From contig BQMF02000065.1 of assembly GCA_027922465.2 (NCBI GenBank), positions 62,001-126,000 of the forward strand: a stretch of 64,000 bases of DNA, in the 5' to 3' direction. The notes beneath the pieces are model-generated. The model was not told where the DNA came from. It did no database searches and saw nothing but the letters and a program-made list of their open reading frames with translations. The stretch's first letter is position 1, and the number at the start of each line of letters is the position of its first letter. The DNA comes from Turritopsis dohrnii. Taxonomy: Eukaryota; Cnidaria; Hydrozoa; Anthoathecata; Oceaniidae. Of this stretch, positions 1 through 15,400 are shown piece after piece. Position numbers and translations under genes: made by a program.

Positions 1-2230
<2,230 letters not shown>

Positions 2231-4150
2231 TAGAACCTCTGTTATGGTTGATGGTGTGTTTTTGAAGGCTGGTATGATTTGTATATGCGTCTGTGATGAG
2301 TGATTGTTTTCTTGTTTTATTAGTTACCTTAAAGAATATTTATCTTTTTAATATTTATTCACTTCATCGTTTATCTTCTATAATATGATAGTTAGGCTTG
2401 TTTTACATTATGAAATCATTTGAATTGAAACTTCATTCAATTTTGATAATTGATCGTTACATGATTACGTCATTATTTCTACATGACAAGAGTTCCATCA
2501 ATGACTAATCGTTATTCTTAATCGTTATATAAGTGAAATTGGTTGAAGCTTTTTTAAGAAAGTGAGCATTGTGTATGCTTAATATATTTGCTTGTTGTTA
2601 AGAATTGTTAAGTTTGTTATAGGCTTCCGTAGAATTATTCAGTTTATTATCGGTTACCGTAAAATTGTTCAATTTATTGTCGGTTACCGTTCTCTTTAAC
2701 TCTCTTCGTGGTCAAAATAAAAATTTGAGAATAATGCCTTCGTTCGGCTTTACCGGACCTCCAATTGTTTTGTTGGACCAAATGTATGCATGATGGCACG
2801 ATCCTAAACCACTACACTGGCAATAACAAGAACGACACATGAACATGTACGATTACCCACTAGATGTGAGGTAGTGTTTTACACAGCCTCTCCATTATGA
2901 CAGTTTATTTATCACTCAGAAACACAGTTTATTTATTTCTCGTATATTTGAAATATATTTATCAGTATTTGCGTTTTTTAAAACATGACGCCATCTCCGA
3001 ACTTCTGTTCTTTGATTTCTTTCACCTGATAACCATCACAACCATTGTAAACATTTGAAATAGTTTGAAATCTTTGCTGTTCTCCAATTGGACGTCGTGT
3101 TCAATCTAAATTGGATTGTTCTTTGTTTAGGAGGAAAAGTTGTGATTATAAAAATGATTCTTCTTCACTGTATCGATGTCTAACTAACATAGCGCTAATT
3201 AAAAACTTGCTGGTTTTCGAGAACGAACCATTTGTCACTCACCAAACATCGAAAGAAATTTATGGTTTGTAGGAGAACCAACCTCGTACCCAGAAACCCT
3301 AGGTTGAGGTTGGAAGAAGAACTACAATCCTGGACATAAATTGTGGTAGTATTGATGTTTTTCATGAAGAATTCAAACACCCCCTCCCCCAGCATCAATG
3401 TTTTGAGTTGTGTCCAACACCCTCTCCCCCAGCATCAATGTTTTGATTTGCGTCCAGCAAGGGGCCCCAACAAACATTGATACCATTGATGGTGGGCGAA
3501 GGGGGGGCCTTATGATGTGAATTTCATGCTTATTGCCACAATATTTTGTCCAGGATTGTAGAAATCCAGTAACCTTGACTACGATCTATCGCTAGTTAGG
3601 AGCGATTGACATTTATCGTAACGTTCACATCCCAGGTCTGATTCACAAATCTTCGCGGGAATTGAATTTCGTGTTTACCTTATCATATCATAGAGAGTTT
3701 CGCGGGAATTTAATTACGCGGATAACTAGAATAATTCTTAATTTTGGATTGATTTTCCGAAAGAAAATACCAGAAGCTTCCTCGCTGGTTTGCATAGGGC
3801 ACAGAAACGACCAAACTACATTGTTAAAAACCTATTCCTTCAAATTTTTCTTTTTCCGGCTCTTCCACATCAAGTATATATTTTGCTAATTTGAAATGAA
3901 TGCATGAAAAGGAAAAAAAAACTTGTAATGCTCTCGAAATTAAATTCCCGCAAAAATTTGGCTGTCCGTGAAATTAGGTTTACGAAATTACAAAATCAAA
4001 CCTCTATACTATACTTCTATACTTGAAACGAAATCGTTGATTTTGGGTATATGGTTCGTCTCCTTTAAAGGGGAAATAAACTTAAACAAGATGCCCTTAC
4101 AGGCAGAAAGATTTCTGCAAAATCAGTTGGAAACTGAAAATATAAAAAAA
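2231..4150. other. 3' flank of the ABCC gene and intergenic DNA
   Basis: No gene seen. The first ~500 bp are probably 3' UTR, with AATAAA near 2714. The rest is low-complexity DNA with fragments of dispersed repeats, including GCGGGAATT motifs near 3655-3720 and 3945. A short run near 3270-3310 resembles the arm of the hairpin element at 57562-57644. Confidence 0.6.
3381..3460. repeat. Two-copy 40-bp tandem repeat
   Basis: AGCATCAATGTTTTGA occurs at 3391 and 3431 inside two C-rich units. An inverted partial copy of the CATCAATG motif follows at about 3470-3490. Confidence 0.7.
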
Positions 4151-5091
4151 CTAGCCGCCAAGGCGGCGTCGCTCGCCGCCCATATCCACCTGCTCTGTGT
4201 ATCACTGTATCAATAAACGGCAAATTACTTTATAAACGGCTCATACAACTTGGAAAAGATTCGAAGTCACAACCTCTGGTGTGCAGTCAGTGTTACATCA
4301 GTGTTACATTAACTATTTTTCAGGTTTTTCATTATGTGTGACTTATTTATTTTTTAAAACCAATCGTTAATCAGTACAACAATGCACTCAAAACGTAGGA
4401 AGAACAACTTCCACTTTTTATTAGCTTTTGTAAAAAAGCTTTTTTAAAAAAGTTACGCGCTCAAACATGGGTGCTATCAAACAGGTCGAAAATGGTTTCT
4501 CTTCTTAAAATGTTCACACGGGAGGAGAGAAAAAATGCACGTGCTAAATGAATAAAGAGAATAAAAAAACGTTCGATCAGATTAAAATAGATTAAAAGAA
4601 ATCGATTAAAAGAAATTAAGACAACTATTACGACAAAAGCAAAAAAAACAAACAACATTTTGTTTTTATATGATACTCTTTTTTTACCTATCGGTTTTTA
4701 AACATTTTGATTGCTCAAAAAAAAAGTTCACCCAGTTAGGCAAGAGTTAGTGGCAAACCGAACATATGCTGCCACGTTCTGCCACTGCTGCTTTTTGTAC
4801 AAAATGTTTAATCAGTTAGTTTCTTTGTATTAAGTTGATGTACTGTTTTCAAAGCCAAGTCAACGTGGAATATAAAACTAACAATAATGATAAAAACAAA
4901 ACCTTATTCCTATTAGTTCATCAGCCAAAAAAAGTCACGTTCGATTGGGTTTGCAATGTATTTGCTTCGAACTCACGTCGCACACAAAAAAAGAAATAAT
5001 TTCGCTCACAACTCAATCTACCATTTTGCGTGACTTACAAACAAACAGACAGACAGACAGACAGACAGAGAATCGGCTATTAATATATAGA
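4151..5091 (-). mobile_element. Non-autonomous Helitron
   Basis: On the minus strand the element starts with TCTATATATTAATAGCC (5' end at 5091). It ends with a GC hairpin (GGCGGCG/CGCCGCC, about 4158-4176) followed by CTAG at 4151-4154. The flanks are A on the 5' side and T on the 3' side, as expected for Helitron insertion between A and T. A (GACA)n run lies just inside the 5' end (5045-5069). There is no Rep/helicase ORF, so it must be mobilised in trans. The 5' half closely matches the copy at 24928. Part of the interior (about 4455-4660) matches 23450-23610. Confidence 0.85.
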
Positions 5092-6444
5092 TGAAATACT
5101 ATAATAGCATTCTTGAAACTTGAATGATTTTGAATCATTGAATGGTTGAATAATTTCTACAATATATTACATTCCTAATTACGTGCTTCTCAGGACATTT
5201 TGAAGGCATAATTGACACAATGCGAAACTTTATTATAATGTATGTAACTGCCAATAAACTGAACAACATGTTTGTTGATACAAAATAATAAAAAAGATAC
5301 ATGGATCCTTTCAGATATCTTAATGAGTATGATCATAACTCATAAACTCAAAACATATTTCCAAGTACATATAAATTTTGGCCATGCAAAATACATTTAT
5401 ATCGACTAAAATCAACATACATAATATAGTTAACTCATATCAGAAATTTCTATTTCAGTTTGATTAACAATATGGCATGCACTTACATTCTTCATCAAAG
5501 TTGAAATTCATGGTCAGTTTAAAAAAAACCTGTAGGAAGTTTAAGAAAGGTTGAATGATTTTTACAACATAACATTACATTTCTGATTACATTCATATGC
5601 ACCCAAAGGCATTGCAAAACTGTAATTGACACTATGCGAAACTTCATTGCATATACGTATACACCACCGATAAACTTAATAACATCTGAATGACATAAAA
5701 CATCCCTTCTTTTGGGAGTACAAAATCAGCTTATGTTTATATTGATATTTTCAGATGTCACACAACGTACGCAAATCATAAACTTTAAACATTTGATATG
5801 TACTATCAATCTTCTTAATTACAAACGTAATTCCCAGTATTGCAAACACAAAAATCAAACAAAGATTTTGATCATTTAAAAATATATATATACCTATGCT
5901 CTAAACTTACCTAAGTCACCACACACATATTTAACTGAGAGGAAAATTTTGGTTTGTTACATGATTTGATGTGTATTGAGTTTACAGGCAATTGGAAGAT
6001 GTTTGAATTTGCTATTGTAATTAGGAAAGCCATTTTTAATAAAGGACATTGACAATATATATAACTTAAAAACAAATCAAACATTAAAACATTAAAAAAT
6101 TATCATCAAACATTAAAACATTACATTAAAGCATCAGTAGACCCACATTTTTTATGTTGGAGCTGATGAGGACTCTAAGCTGAGCTTCAGTATCCACAGC
6201 TTAAAAAAAATAACAGCCCATACATGAAACAAACGAAGATGTTTTGTGTTTTCACTAAAAACAAACAACAAATGTATACCTTTTCACTCTTCTGTTTACA
6301 AAATTTTGAAATCTTCTTTAGAAAAGAATGATCACAGTTAAAAAAAATCGAAGTTTCTTCTATAGATTTTGTTTTCATCTTAAAATATGTATATGCTCTT
6401 AAAAATCCATTTAATATTGACCAAAGAAACTTGTAAATCTAAAT
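5092..6444. other. AT-rich intergenic DNA
   Basis: No gene or RNA is recognised. Two stretches (about 5100-5500 and 5545-5800) resemble each other, with shared phrases such as ATTGACAC..ATGCGAAACTT and an imperfect period near 420 bp. This suggests an old duplication or two repeat copies. Confidence 0.5.
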
Positions 6445-6458
6445 AGACCACGCGAAAT

Positions 6459-6493
<35 letters not shown>
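6459..6493 (+). repeat. Poly-G tract, 35 nt
   Basis: Uninterrupted G35 at the tip of the left fold-back arm. The corresponding run in the right arm is only about 8 C, so the tract has expanded in one arm or is an assembly error. Confidence 0.95.
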
Positions 6494-6495
<2 letters not shown>

Positions 6496-7436
6496 TGGGT
6501 CACCCGAGAGGTGGGAAATTTTCACAGTGGTTTTTGGATCCCTAATATACTATATTTTTAGGAATGTGATGGTAAACAGGCTGTATAGGTGGCAATAATT
6601 CACAATTTGCCATCAAAAAGGGGGTATTTTCATGCTTGATTTCAATTTGTATGGGATTTTGCAGGAAGTTGTAAATATTTACAATTTTTGAATTGGCACT
6701 GTGCAATCATTTTTATTTTGTATTTCATGAAACTTTGCAAATTTGTTACATATAGATAGGAAATCATATTAAACAAAAATTTTTTTTGAATATTTGACCA
6801 GGGGGTATTCTACAGGTAAAAACCAGGGGTAAAACCCCTAAAAATGCAGTTTTTCACCGATTTTTGAAGCTCTTTTGTCAATCTGTCTATGTTGAAGTCT
6901 GAAAATGACCGAGATGGACTCGGTATTACTACTATCCATTACTTAAAAGTACTTTTGGCAGTTTAGTCACCCCCTAGATATGAAAACCGGGGGTAAAACC
7001 CTTAAAAATGGTGATTTTACTCACTTTTTTTCGTAGTTTTACTACTCTGGCCATCTGAAAGCCTTTTCTTTCTATCAAAACGTTTGGAAATTGTAATACA
7101 TAGTTGGGAAAATAGTTTACAAAAAAGAAATATGCAAAATCATAAACCAGGGGGTGCTGCTATAGAAGAAAACCGGGGGTAAAACCCCCAAAATACAGTA
7201 ATTTGGTGATTTTTTCCCATAATTAACTATTTGATTCGTATGGAAGCCTTTAAAATGACTGAAATTGGCCAACTTTCATTTAGCACAATTTAATTCACAT
7301 ATTCTCTACCACGTTTTGGACCCCTTGGGTGTGTGAGAAGGGGTTCGAAACCTTCCATTTCTAATAGGGAATTCGAAGTCTCTGTATGACACTATACTTT
7401 TCTTTTTTAGTATGAACTAAGTAAATATTATACAAT

Positions 7437-8129
7437 ATGAAAAAGCAGTGTATCATACACTATAAAGGACTGTCAAGTTATTCTACCTTGAAGAAATTGA
7501 GTGACACAAACAAGGAAAGAATATTACTTGCCAAAAAAGAACGCGAAAACCTAGGTGGTAAACATTACCATGAAGAACAATGCAGTGGCGTGCCAGAGAG
7601 TTTTGGTGACAATGATCTTATGCACTTGGAGCCATGCTACAAAAAGTTCACACTAATACTTGCTGGTCAATCTTCCAGTCAAAGACCGTCTTTAGGAGAG
7701 AGGTATTCTTTTTAGATCATTTTGAACCCAAACTTCGTGGTCTTAGTGTTGCATGTGAATATGTTGAGAAAAACAAATTCTTATAGATTTGCAAACAGAT
7801 ATTCATCCTAAAAATAACTGTGTCACATTAAACCGAAGAGGTTATCTGATTTAATAATTCAACTATTTTATCTATTCAGGAGGAGTTCATCCCGACAGTC
7901 ACTTGGAGAGACTGCAGCATGGACCTATCCTGACAATAAATGCAACATCTGTGGCAGTGGTAGAGTGCAATATGGCGGGAAAAAAGTTCAGCCTGTTAAA
8001 ATTACATCTTTCCAAGCTCAAGAAACGATCAAAGCTGCAGCAAGAGTGAAAGACATGGATATGTACAATGAAATCCAAGATCTAGACCTGATAGCGAAAG
8101 AGTTTCAACATATTCACATGCAACACTAA
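7437..8129 (+). CDS. Two-exon zinc-binding hypothetical protein of the fold-back element
   Basis: Exons 7437-7702 and 7880-8129, with donor AG|GTATTC and acceptor CTATTCAG, give a 171-aa reading frame that starts MKKQCIIHYKG and ends IHMQH. Exon 1 has a C..H..H..C arrangement (KHYHEEQCSGVP and HLEPCYKKFTLI). Exon 2 has a CNICGSGRVQ zinc-binding pair and the phrase EIQDLDLIAKEF. I recall this Cys/His module as the N-terminus of large uncharacterised proteins repeated many times in cnidarian and mollusc genomes; that is memory, not a search. The usual long C-terminal part is absent here, so this is probably a truncated, element-borne copy. Function unknown. Confidence 0.6.
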
Positions 8130-8156
8130 GACCACGAAATTTGGGTTCAAAATGAT

Positions 8157-8435
8157 CTAAAAAGAATACCTCTCTCCTAAAGACGGTCTTTGACTGGAAG
8201 ATTGACCAGCAAGTATTAGTGTGAACTTTTTGTAGCGTGGCTCCAAGTGCATAAGATCATTGTCACCAAAACTCTCTGGCACGCCACTGCATTGTTCTTC
8301 ATGGTAATGTTTACCACCTAGGTTTTCGCGTTCTTTTTTGGCAAGTAATATTCTTTCCTTGTTTGTGTCACTCAATTTCTTCAAGGTAGAATAACTTGAC
8401 AGTCCTTTATAGTGTATGATACACTGCTTTTTCAT
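8157..8435 (-). pseudogene. Inverted duplicate of exon 1 of the zinc-binding gene
   Basis: Mirror copy of 7437-7715 in the right arm of the fold-back element. The translation is the same apart from one residue (HLEPRYKKF instead of HLEPCYKKF), which removes a predicted metal-binding Cys. No exon 2 follows on this strand, so it is a by-product of the inverted duplication. Confidence 0.85.
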
Positions 8436-9646
8436 ATTGTATAATATTTACTTAGTTCATACTAAAAAAGAAAAGTATAGTGTCATACAGAGACTTCGAA
8501 TTCCCTATTAGAAATGGAAGGTTTCGAACCCCTTCTCACACACCCAAGGGGTCCAAAACGTGGTAGAGAATATGTGAATTAAATTGTGCTAAATGAAAGT
8601 TGGCCAATTTCAGTCATTTTAAAGGCTTCCATACGAATCAAATAGTTAAGTATGGGAAAAAATCACCAAATTACTGTATTTTGGGGGTTTTACCCCCGGT
8701 TTTCTTCTATAGCAGCACCCCCTGGTTTATGATTTTGCATATTTCTTTTTTGTAAACTATTTTCCCAACTATGTATTACAATTTCCAAACGTTTTGATAG
8801 AAAGAAAAGGCTTTCAGATGGCCAGAGTAGTAAAACTACGAAAAAAAGTGAGTAAAATCACCATTTTTAAGGGTTTTACCCCCGGTTTTCATATCTAGGG
8901 GGTGACTAAACTGCCAAAAGTACTTTTAAGTAATGGATAGTAGTAATACCGAGTCCATCTCGGTCATTTTCAGACTTCAACATAGACAGATTGACAAAAG
9001 AGCTTCAAAAATCGGTGAAAAACTGCATTTTTAGGGGTTTTACCCCTGGTTTTTACCTGTAGAATACCCCCTGGTCAAATATTCAAAAAAAATTTTTGTT
9101 TAATATGATTTCCTATCTATATGTAACAAATTTGCAAAGTTTCATGAAATACAAAATAAAAATGATTGCACAGTGCCAATTCAAAAATTGTAAATATTTA
9201 CAACTTCCTGCAAAATCCCATACAAATTGAAATCAAGCATGAAAATACCCCCTTTTTGATGGCAAATTGTGAATTATTGCCACCTATACAGCCTGTTTAC
9301 CATCACATTCCTAAAAATATAGTATATTAGGGATCCAAAAACCACTGTGAAAATTTCCCACCTCTCGGGTGACCCAAACCCCCCCCATTTCGCCTGGTCT
9401 AAAAAGGGTTTCTTCGCTGGGTGACATGCGTTGCACGACGTTTTGGTTTCATGTAAACGCACGCATAAATTTTCAAAAAACCGCTAGGTTTGGACAGTAA
9501 GAAAAAAACGAAGAACCAAAGCCGGTTTTAATAGCTTTCTTGCTTTCGCAGAAATCTAAAAATCAAAACGATCTCCATGGCAACGTGACATCACAACGTT
9601 TAAAAAGATGTTACTACCAACATACAAATATGTGAATAACTAATGA

Positions 9647-9798
9647 TACCCTATTCCCCCGCATATCATCGCTGTTTTGAGTATAAAAAAATATAGGCCC
9701 ATGGGCTGTTATACGGGAGCGTTTTTCAAATTAAACGCTCAAAAATCAGCAAAAATTCAGATATACGCCCATGAGTTTATATGCGGGGGAATAGGGTA
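9647..9798. mobile_element. Small MITE (152 bp) with 18-bp terminal inverted repeats
   Basis: The ends CCCTATTCCCCCGCATAT and ATATGCGGGGGAATAGGG are perfect inverted copies, each flanked by TA, which suggests Tc1/mariner-type insertion. A second internal inverted pair (TATAGGCCCATG / ATACGCCCATGAG) is visible. No coding capacity. Confidence 0.8.
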
Positions 9799-11919
9799 TA
9801 TTGTTAGAACCTTGTACGTCAAGTGACAAACAACTACAGTTGCAAAATTAGCAAAAAAAATTATTCCCATGTTACTACAGTCGGTTCCAGGTCTTTATTA
9901 TTTTTTGGTGACAAGGTTCAGCATCCAACACTGTTACTATGGTAAATTTTGTTTTTTATTATGTCCAGTGAAAAACTCCTCTATTTTCTAAAATTTTGTT
10001 TCTCTTGCCTGAGCAGATCTCCATTTAAAGATTTGTTAGCAAAACAGAATAGAGACCTGGTCACAAGCAAGGGTTACTATGGCAGCATTTATTTTTAGTG
10101 ATTTGATAACTACTTGTCAGTACACATACAAAATTCTATTACTGTATCACTAAAATTTCATGAGTTATTTACATAGTTGTATGTCAGCAATTTCTTCTTT
10201 GAAAATTCAAAAACCGACTTTTATCCTTTTTGAAATTCTTTCAAATGATACAAAAAACTGAATTTTGATATTTTTAAGTTTACGTCTCCTTTAAAATAGT
10301 ACGCTAGGGGAGGAGCGGTTTCCAAGGTTTTTACTAACATATTTATCCTGCTCTGCAACAATAACTGCACTGAATCTATAGAATATTGTAAGCATTAAAT
10401 TCCCACAAAAAGTAATAAACTTAACCATACGCGAAATTAAATACACCTTTCCCGAATTTCCGTTTAAATGCCGAGTTATTGCTTAGTTATCAAGTTTAGC
10501 CTCGTTTCTATGTTTTTTATTGTTTTTCTAATTTCATAATGTTTTCAGTAAGTAATAGTTACTCGTTCTTTCAGTTCCCTAGTGGAGAATAATTAGAATT
10601 ATTATACCACGGAAGTTAATACTGCAATCTGATTGGCTTAACACTAGCATAATATTTTTGAATATCAGGTGCATTACAATGGCTTCTCTCTGTATTTTCG
10701 AATAAATCGCAAAATTCTGCGAGACGTCATTTTGTAAACAAAAAAGGTTTTTCATGTTAAAAAGGTTTTTCATGTTAAAACACATAGTGAAAAACACTAG
10801 TGCTACTAGTGGTATAATAAAAAAGTTATTTGGACTCGTTCTCATCCACTATGGGAAAGGTCTATTCTCGCGAAAAAGATTATTTTGATCAACCGCGAAA
10901 ATTAAATTTCCGCGAAAATTTCTTCCCGCGAAAATTTCTTCCCTCAAAGTAATTTGTTCAGTGCGTTCCATGCTTAGGCTAACTTCCATATCTTTTTGCT
11001 TGCTACAATTCAACAGCCTAAATCGTTGAAATTCTTTATTTGTTTTAGCTTTTCTTTTGTAGTGGCACTATTTCACACTGTACTCACACTACTCACACTG
11101 TACTCACATTTTTGCAAAAACTTTCCGTGCATGCAAACAATATTGTGATTTTCAGTTGAGATATCAACTTGCCAATACTCTTTTTTTCCGACGAGAGGGT
11201 TCTGCATTTTAAAGTAGCATTTATTACCATAGCATGAAATCTCATAGGGGAATGCGCTCCTTGTAAACCCACTCTACAAACGATGAGGCATGAATATTGT
11301 AGAAAACTTTAAAGTGATGCTCAATAAAAGAGAATTGCTCATAAGAGAACTTTCAGATGGAAAAAATCAGCGTGGCTAGCTTGGCTTGCAGAGATTTGAC
11401 GTTTGTAATAAAATCTCATAAAAATTAACTTGTGTTCAAGTATGAGAAATCGTCAGCCTGGTTTGCCGAGCCTCGCTCCTTTTTGTAATCGATATCGACA
11501 TTCAGAATCAACGATAATCAGCTGACACTTTTTGTTCGGTTGCCGGTATGTTTTTTTAGCTGTTTTTTTACGTAAGAACTTATGAACTTATGAACTCTTA
11601 TGCGCTTGCATAGGGGATTCTTTCAGACCACGTCCTGGTCAGATTTCATCCGAATGATTTTGTAAATAAAAATGGCTTCCATAATGATGTAGAGATTGTA
11701 GACATGGAAACTAATATTGTTTGCTTTTCTCTTAAATCATCTGGATTGTAGAAAAGATTTAAGTATGACATTAGCATATACCAAAATGTTTGACCGTAAC
11801 TTCTTTTTTAAAATTATCACACGCGTAGGACTTAAACAGTGTGGCGCATCACGAATAGTGCTATGAAAGATCTTGAGTTCGTTATCCTTCGAAATAATGC
11901 CTCCATAGTTAACACATGA

Positions 11920-11986
11920 CCAATAAAAAACGCGTTATTGTCAATGAAAAACGCGTTATTATCAATACAAAACGCGTTATTATCAA
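11920..11986 (+). repeat. Three-copy 21-bp tandem repeat
   Basis: CGCGTTATT recurs at 11931, 11952 and 11973 inside near-identical 21-bp units. Confidence 0.85.
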
Positions 11987-12483
11987 GAATTCGAGTTATA
12001 CTGAATGGTGCTATGTTGGAAGTGTAAATTGAACCTTTAAAATTTTACAGCAAATATATGGTAAACATATAAATTCCAATGCATTCGTTTCAAAAGAAAC
12101 TTTAAAGGGTGAAAACAACTGTTATTATTCATTTCATGAAAGTACTCTCGCCCTTACGTCACATTTCCTAAATACACATTACTCAAAAACTGGCCAAATT
12201 TCCAACGATGTAAGATGTTTTTTCCAAAAGAAAAGTAAATCAAAGCAAGCAATATAATATAATATTATGTCTACTACTTTCGGATTTCATTTGATATTTC
12301 CAATACTATGCTCTCTTTTGTTTTTATGTATAGATTGCCTTCAAGCAAAAAGATTTTTTCATTTGTGCTGAAATCTACACTGAATAGAAAGCGAAAATGT
12401 TTTTAGAAGGGTACAACAAGGGTACAAGGAAAAATGTAAGGAACATAGCATATGCACTCTTGCATCAAACAACATATATCAAA

Positions 12484-15400
12484 TCAATCTGTCTTTTTTC
12501 GGAGCAAATACCAAATAAATGTTATAAATCCTTTAAAAAGCATAAACGCTAAAATCAAAAGAAACAAAATGATTGGAATGGACAACACGATATCCTCTAA
12601 CCATGCAAAAATCATTCCGATCAATTTAATCCCTGGTAAACCAGACAAGTCCATCATATAATCAAATGACCAAAACAAATTAGTTCCATTAAAGAACAGG
12701 AGCAGCGATAAAACAATCAACTCCAGTGAATTGATCCATTTTGTTTGATATGGTAAAACATGTGCACTGTGCAACCAGAAAACAATCAATATTGGAAACA
12801 CGACAAATAACTTTTGTATTGGATTTATGAAAAATGTCGACACTGCCGACACTATTAGACGTCGAATGATGATAACCAATTCCCACTGGGGATTGCTGGG
12901 TGATCCAGCGTGGTAACCAGAGCGATAAGGCCCTTGCAAATTATCAAGAACAACTTCACTTTCGTGACAAACAAAGTTTTCATTAGCATCAGGCCTCTTT
13001 GAATATTTCATCTTTACATACCAAAATAAACAAAGCGGCGAAAATACCAAACAGGTGCAGAACTGTCGTACATTGATTTCACCTTCTCTTAGCATGACTG
13101 TGGAAAGATGTAGAACAAGAGCAAATGGTACGATCCATACACTCACAAACACGATAGTGACATACTGCAAAGGTGTGTAGCACGTGACAGCTCCATCAGT
13201 GTAAAGGACTGACTTTTCCCCTATCTGAACACAATTAAGAAGTCGAAAGGAGGCACTTGATATTGCAGTATAATTAAGCAAAATCAACTGTATAAAACAC
13301 ACTTTTATTCGTAATCGATATGATGTTAGTTTATTTCTAAGGATACCATAGTGGTTCGATCCTGTTTGACTTTCTTTCTTAGTTATCCAAAGCATGATCA
13401 TTTTGATGGCTATAAAACATATGAAAAGAATGCAAAACATTATGATGACTAATGCCAATGTCACAACTTCTTTTGTCGAAGTAGTCAAGTGTTTCAGTGG
13501 ACAAAGTTTGTAGACGTTTGCAGTAAATATATGAAAGTTAAAAGCTTTGAAAATCATTTCGTGAAGCTTTTGCAAAAAGCCATCTTTTACTTTGTCGGTA
13601 GAACTGACCTGCAATAGAAATTCGACTTGGTAGAAGAAAAACAAAACAACTCTCACTCCACCAATGGTAGATTTGCGACCATTGTTTTGATTTGAACGAG
13701 CAGTAGCAGTGTCACATGTCGTTTCTTCATCATGAAATTCATGATAGTCAGTTTGTATGTCATCATCAGAATCCCTATGACGAGAGCGAGACAGTTTGAT
13801 ATTCGGGAATGAAAGAGAGTTTGAGAACAGTGTTTTGATAAAAGCTGATAGTTCTTGAAAATATGCAACCATGGCAGTGTATAGGATGGCATAGAAGACA
13901 GCAACTATCCAAAACAATGATATTACACAACCATTTTCTTTCATACAGTTCTGTCCAAAATAATTTAAAACATAACCCTTCTGGCATGTACCACATAGTG
14001 TTCCCTCACGAAAAAAGTTGCATGTGTTATAGTATTTGCATTTGACTGTGTTTGAATTGCAGCAATATGATGGTGGACAAGGTAAAAACGCTAACGTATC
14101 ATTCAATGTTCTTCTATAACCCCAAAAGTTATCTCGACTGACAATATTGTGCTCACAAATCCCACCTGCTGGGCATGGAAAGCATTTGATATCTACACGG
14201 TTATAGATCAAGTGAAAAGGTTCGCTGGATTTTATTTTTAGCAAACCCCTTCGGAGACTGTACGTCCCTTTCTCGCACAATTCACAATCTACCGATTTTA
14301 TGTAAGATAATGCATAAATTTTTCTGTAAATAAAAGTAGCTTTAAAACCAATGGGACATTTAATTGTTACGTTGATCCCAACCAGATTTTTTTTAGAATT
14401 TTGAAGATCTAAAACGTTGACTGAAGAATTATTCCGAATATCTTCTAGAGATAGGAAACTATCAAAAATTTCAAAAGCTCCATTTATTGTCAAGAAACTG
14501 CCAAGCGACGTCGATTTTCCGCTTATAAAGATTCTTGATAATCTTAATTTATCATCGTAAATGTTGTTCCTCATGAAATATATTGCGCCACCGAAATAGA
14601 TTGCACGGTTGTTAATGAATTTAGAAAGTATAATTTGTAATGGGCCATATGAATATATAGCACCCCCCATGCTTGCAGTATTGTTTAACAGAGTTTGATA
14701 CATACACAAATTTATTTCCATGTAAGGACAATGAACCACCGTTAGTAAATCCTGTGTAATCAGAGAATGTTGATTTTTCGATGTATATTGTGTTTGACTC
14801 GGTAATACTGATTGATGTTTCTGAAAAATTGGAATTCAAAATTTTTAGTTTTTGAACTCGCGAAAAGTGCATTCTTTCCTGCGGAATTTTCAGAAACATT
14901 GAATTGTTTATGGTCACATCAAGGCAGTCACTTAAAAATAAATGTTGGCTAAAAAATGAATTCTCGATTGTCAGTGTAACTACGTCATTGCACGAACTCT
15001 CCCTGAATGAACCGGCTGAGATTGTAATGCCACCACCAAAAACTGTCTGTTTAAATTCCAGTTCTCCTACCGTATGTAAGTCAAGCATGATATCAGACAT
15101 TTCAAATAAGCATTTGTTTACGTAAAGATATACGAGATCATTACGCTTTGTCGGTCCAAAAACATTATTTGTGAAGTTGTGAAATGAGCAGTCATCTACA
15201 TTAACGTGTGAACTATCAAATCTAAACTTGTTGTTGTTGATGCTTACAAACTTTATATGAGAAATGTTGAAACTTTCAGCTGGATATGTCACTTCAACTG
15301 AGCCTTGAACATAAACCACAGGAGGATTTCGACTTACGCTTACAGCTGAGACAACCACTGATTTATTTATGGTTGAATCATCGATAAAGTAAGGCTCATT

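Larger units (their letters stand above)
6445..9400. mobile_element. 3-kb fold-back element with ~1.3-kb inverted arms
   Basis: The left arm (6445-7770) and right arm (8102-9400) are near-perfect inverted copies around a centre at 7936, separated by a 331-bp unique loop. The outer tips are AGACCAC/GGCGAAAT on the left and ATTTCGCCTGGTCT on the right, so the inverted repeat reaches the element ends. The arms differ mainly in a G run: 35 G at 6459-6493 against 7-8 C in the right arm. No clear target-site duplication is seen (flanks AAAT and AAAA). The left arm plus loop carry a two-exon gene. The right arm carries an inverted copy of exon 1 only. Superfamily unknown. Confidence 0.85.
9401..12483. 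other. Intergenic DNA with small repeats
   Basis: No gene recognised. It contains the MITE at 9647-9798 and a weak inverted-repeat pair near 10575-10605 / 10810-10855. It also has several dispersed GCGAAAATTAA-type repeats (10380-10440, 10870-10940) and a 21-bp tandem repeat at 11920-11986. Confidence 0.55.
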
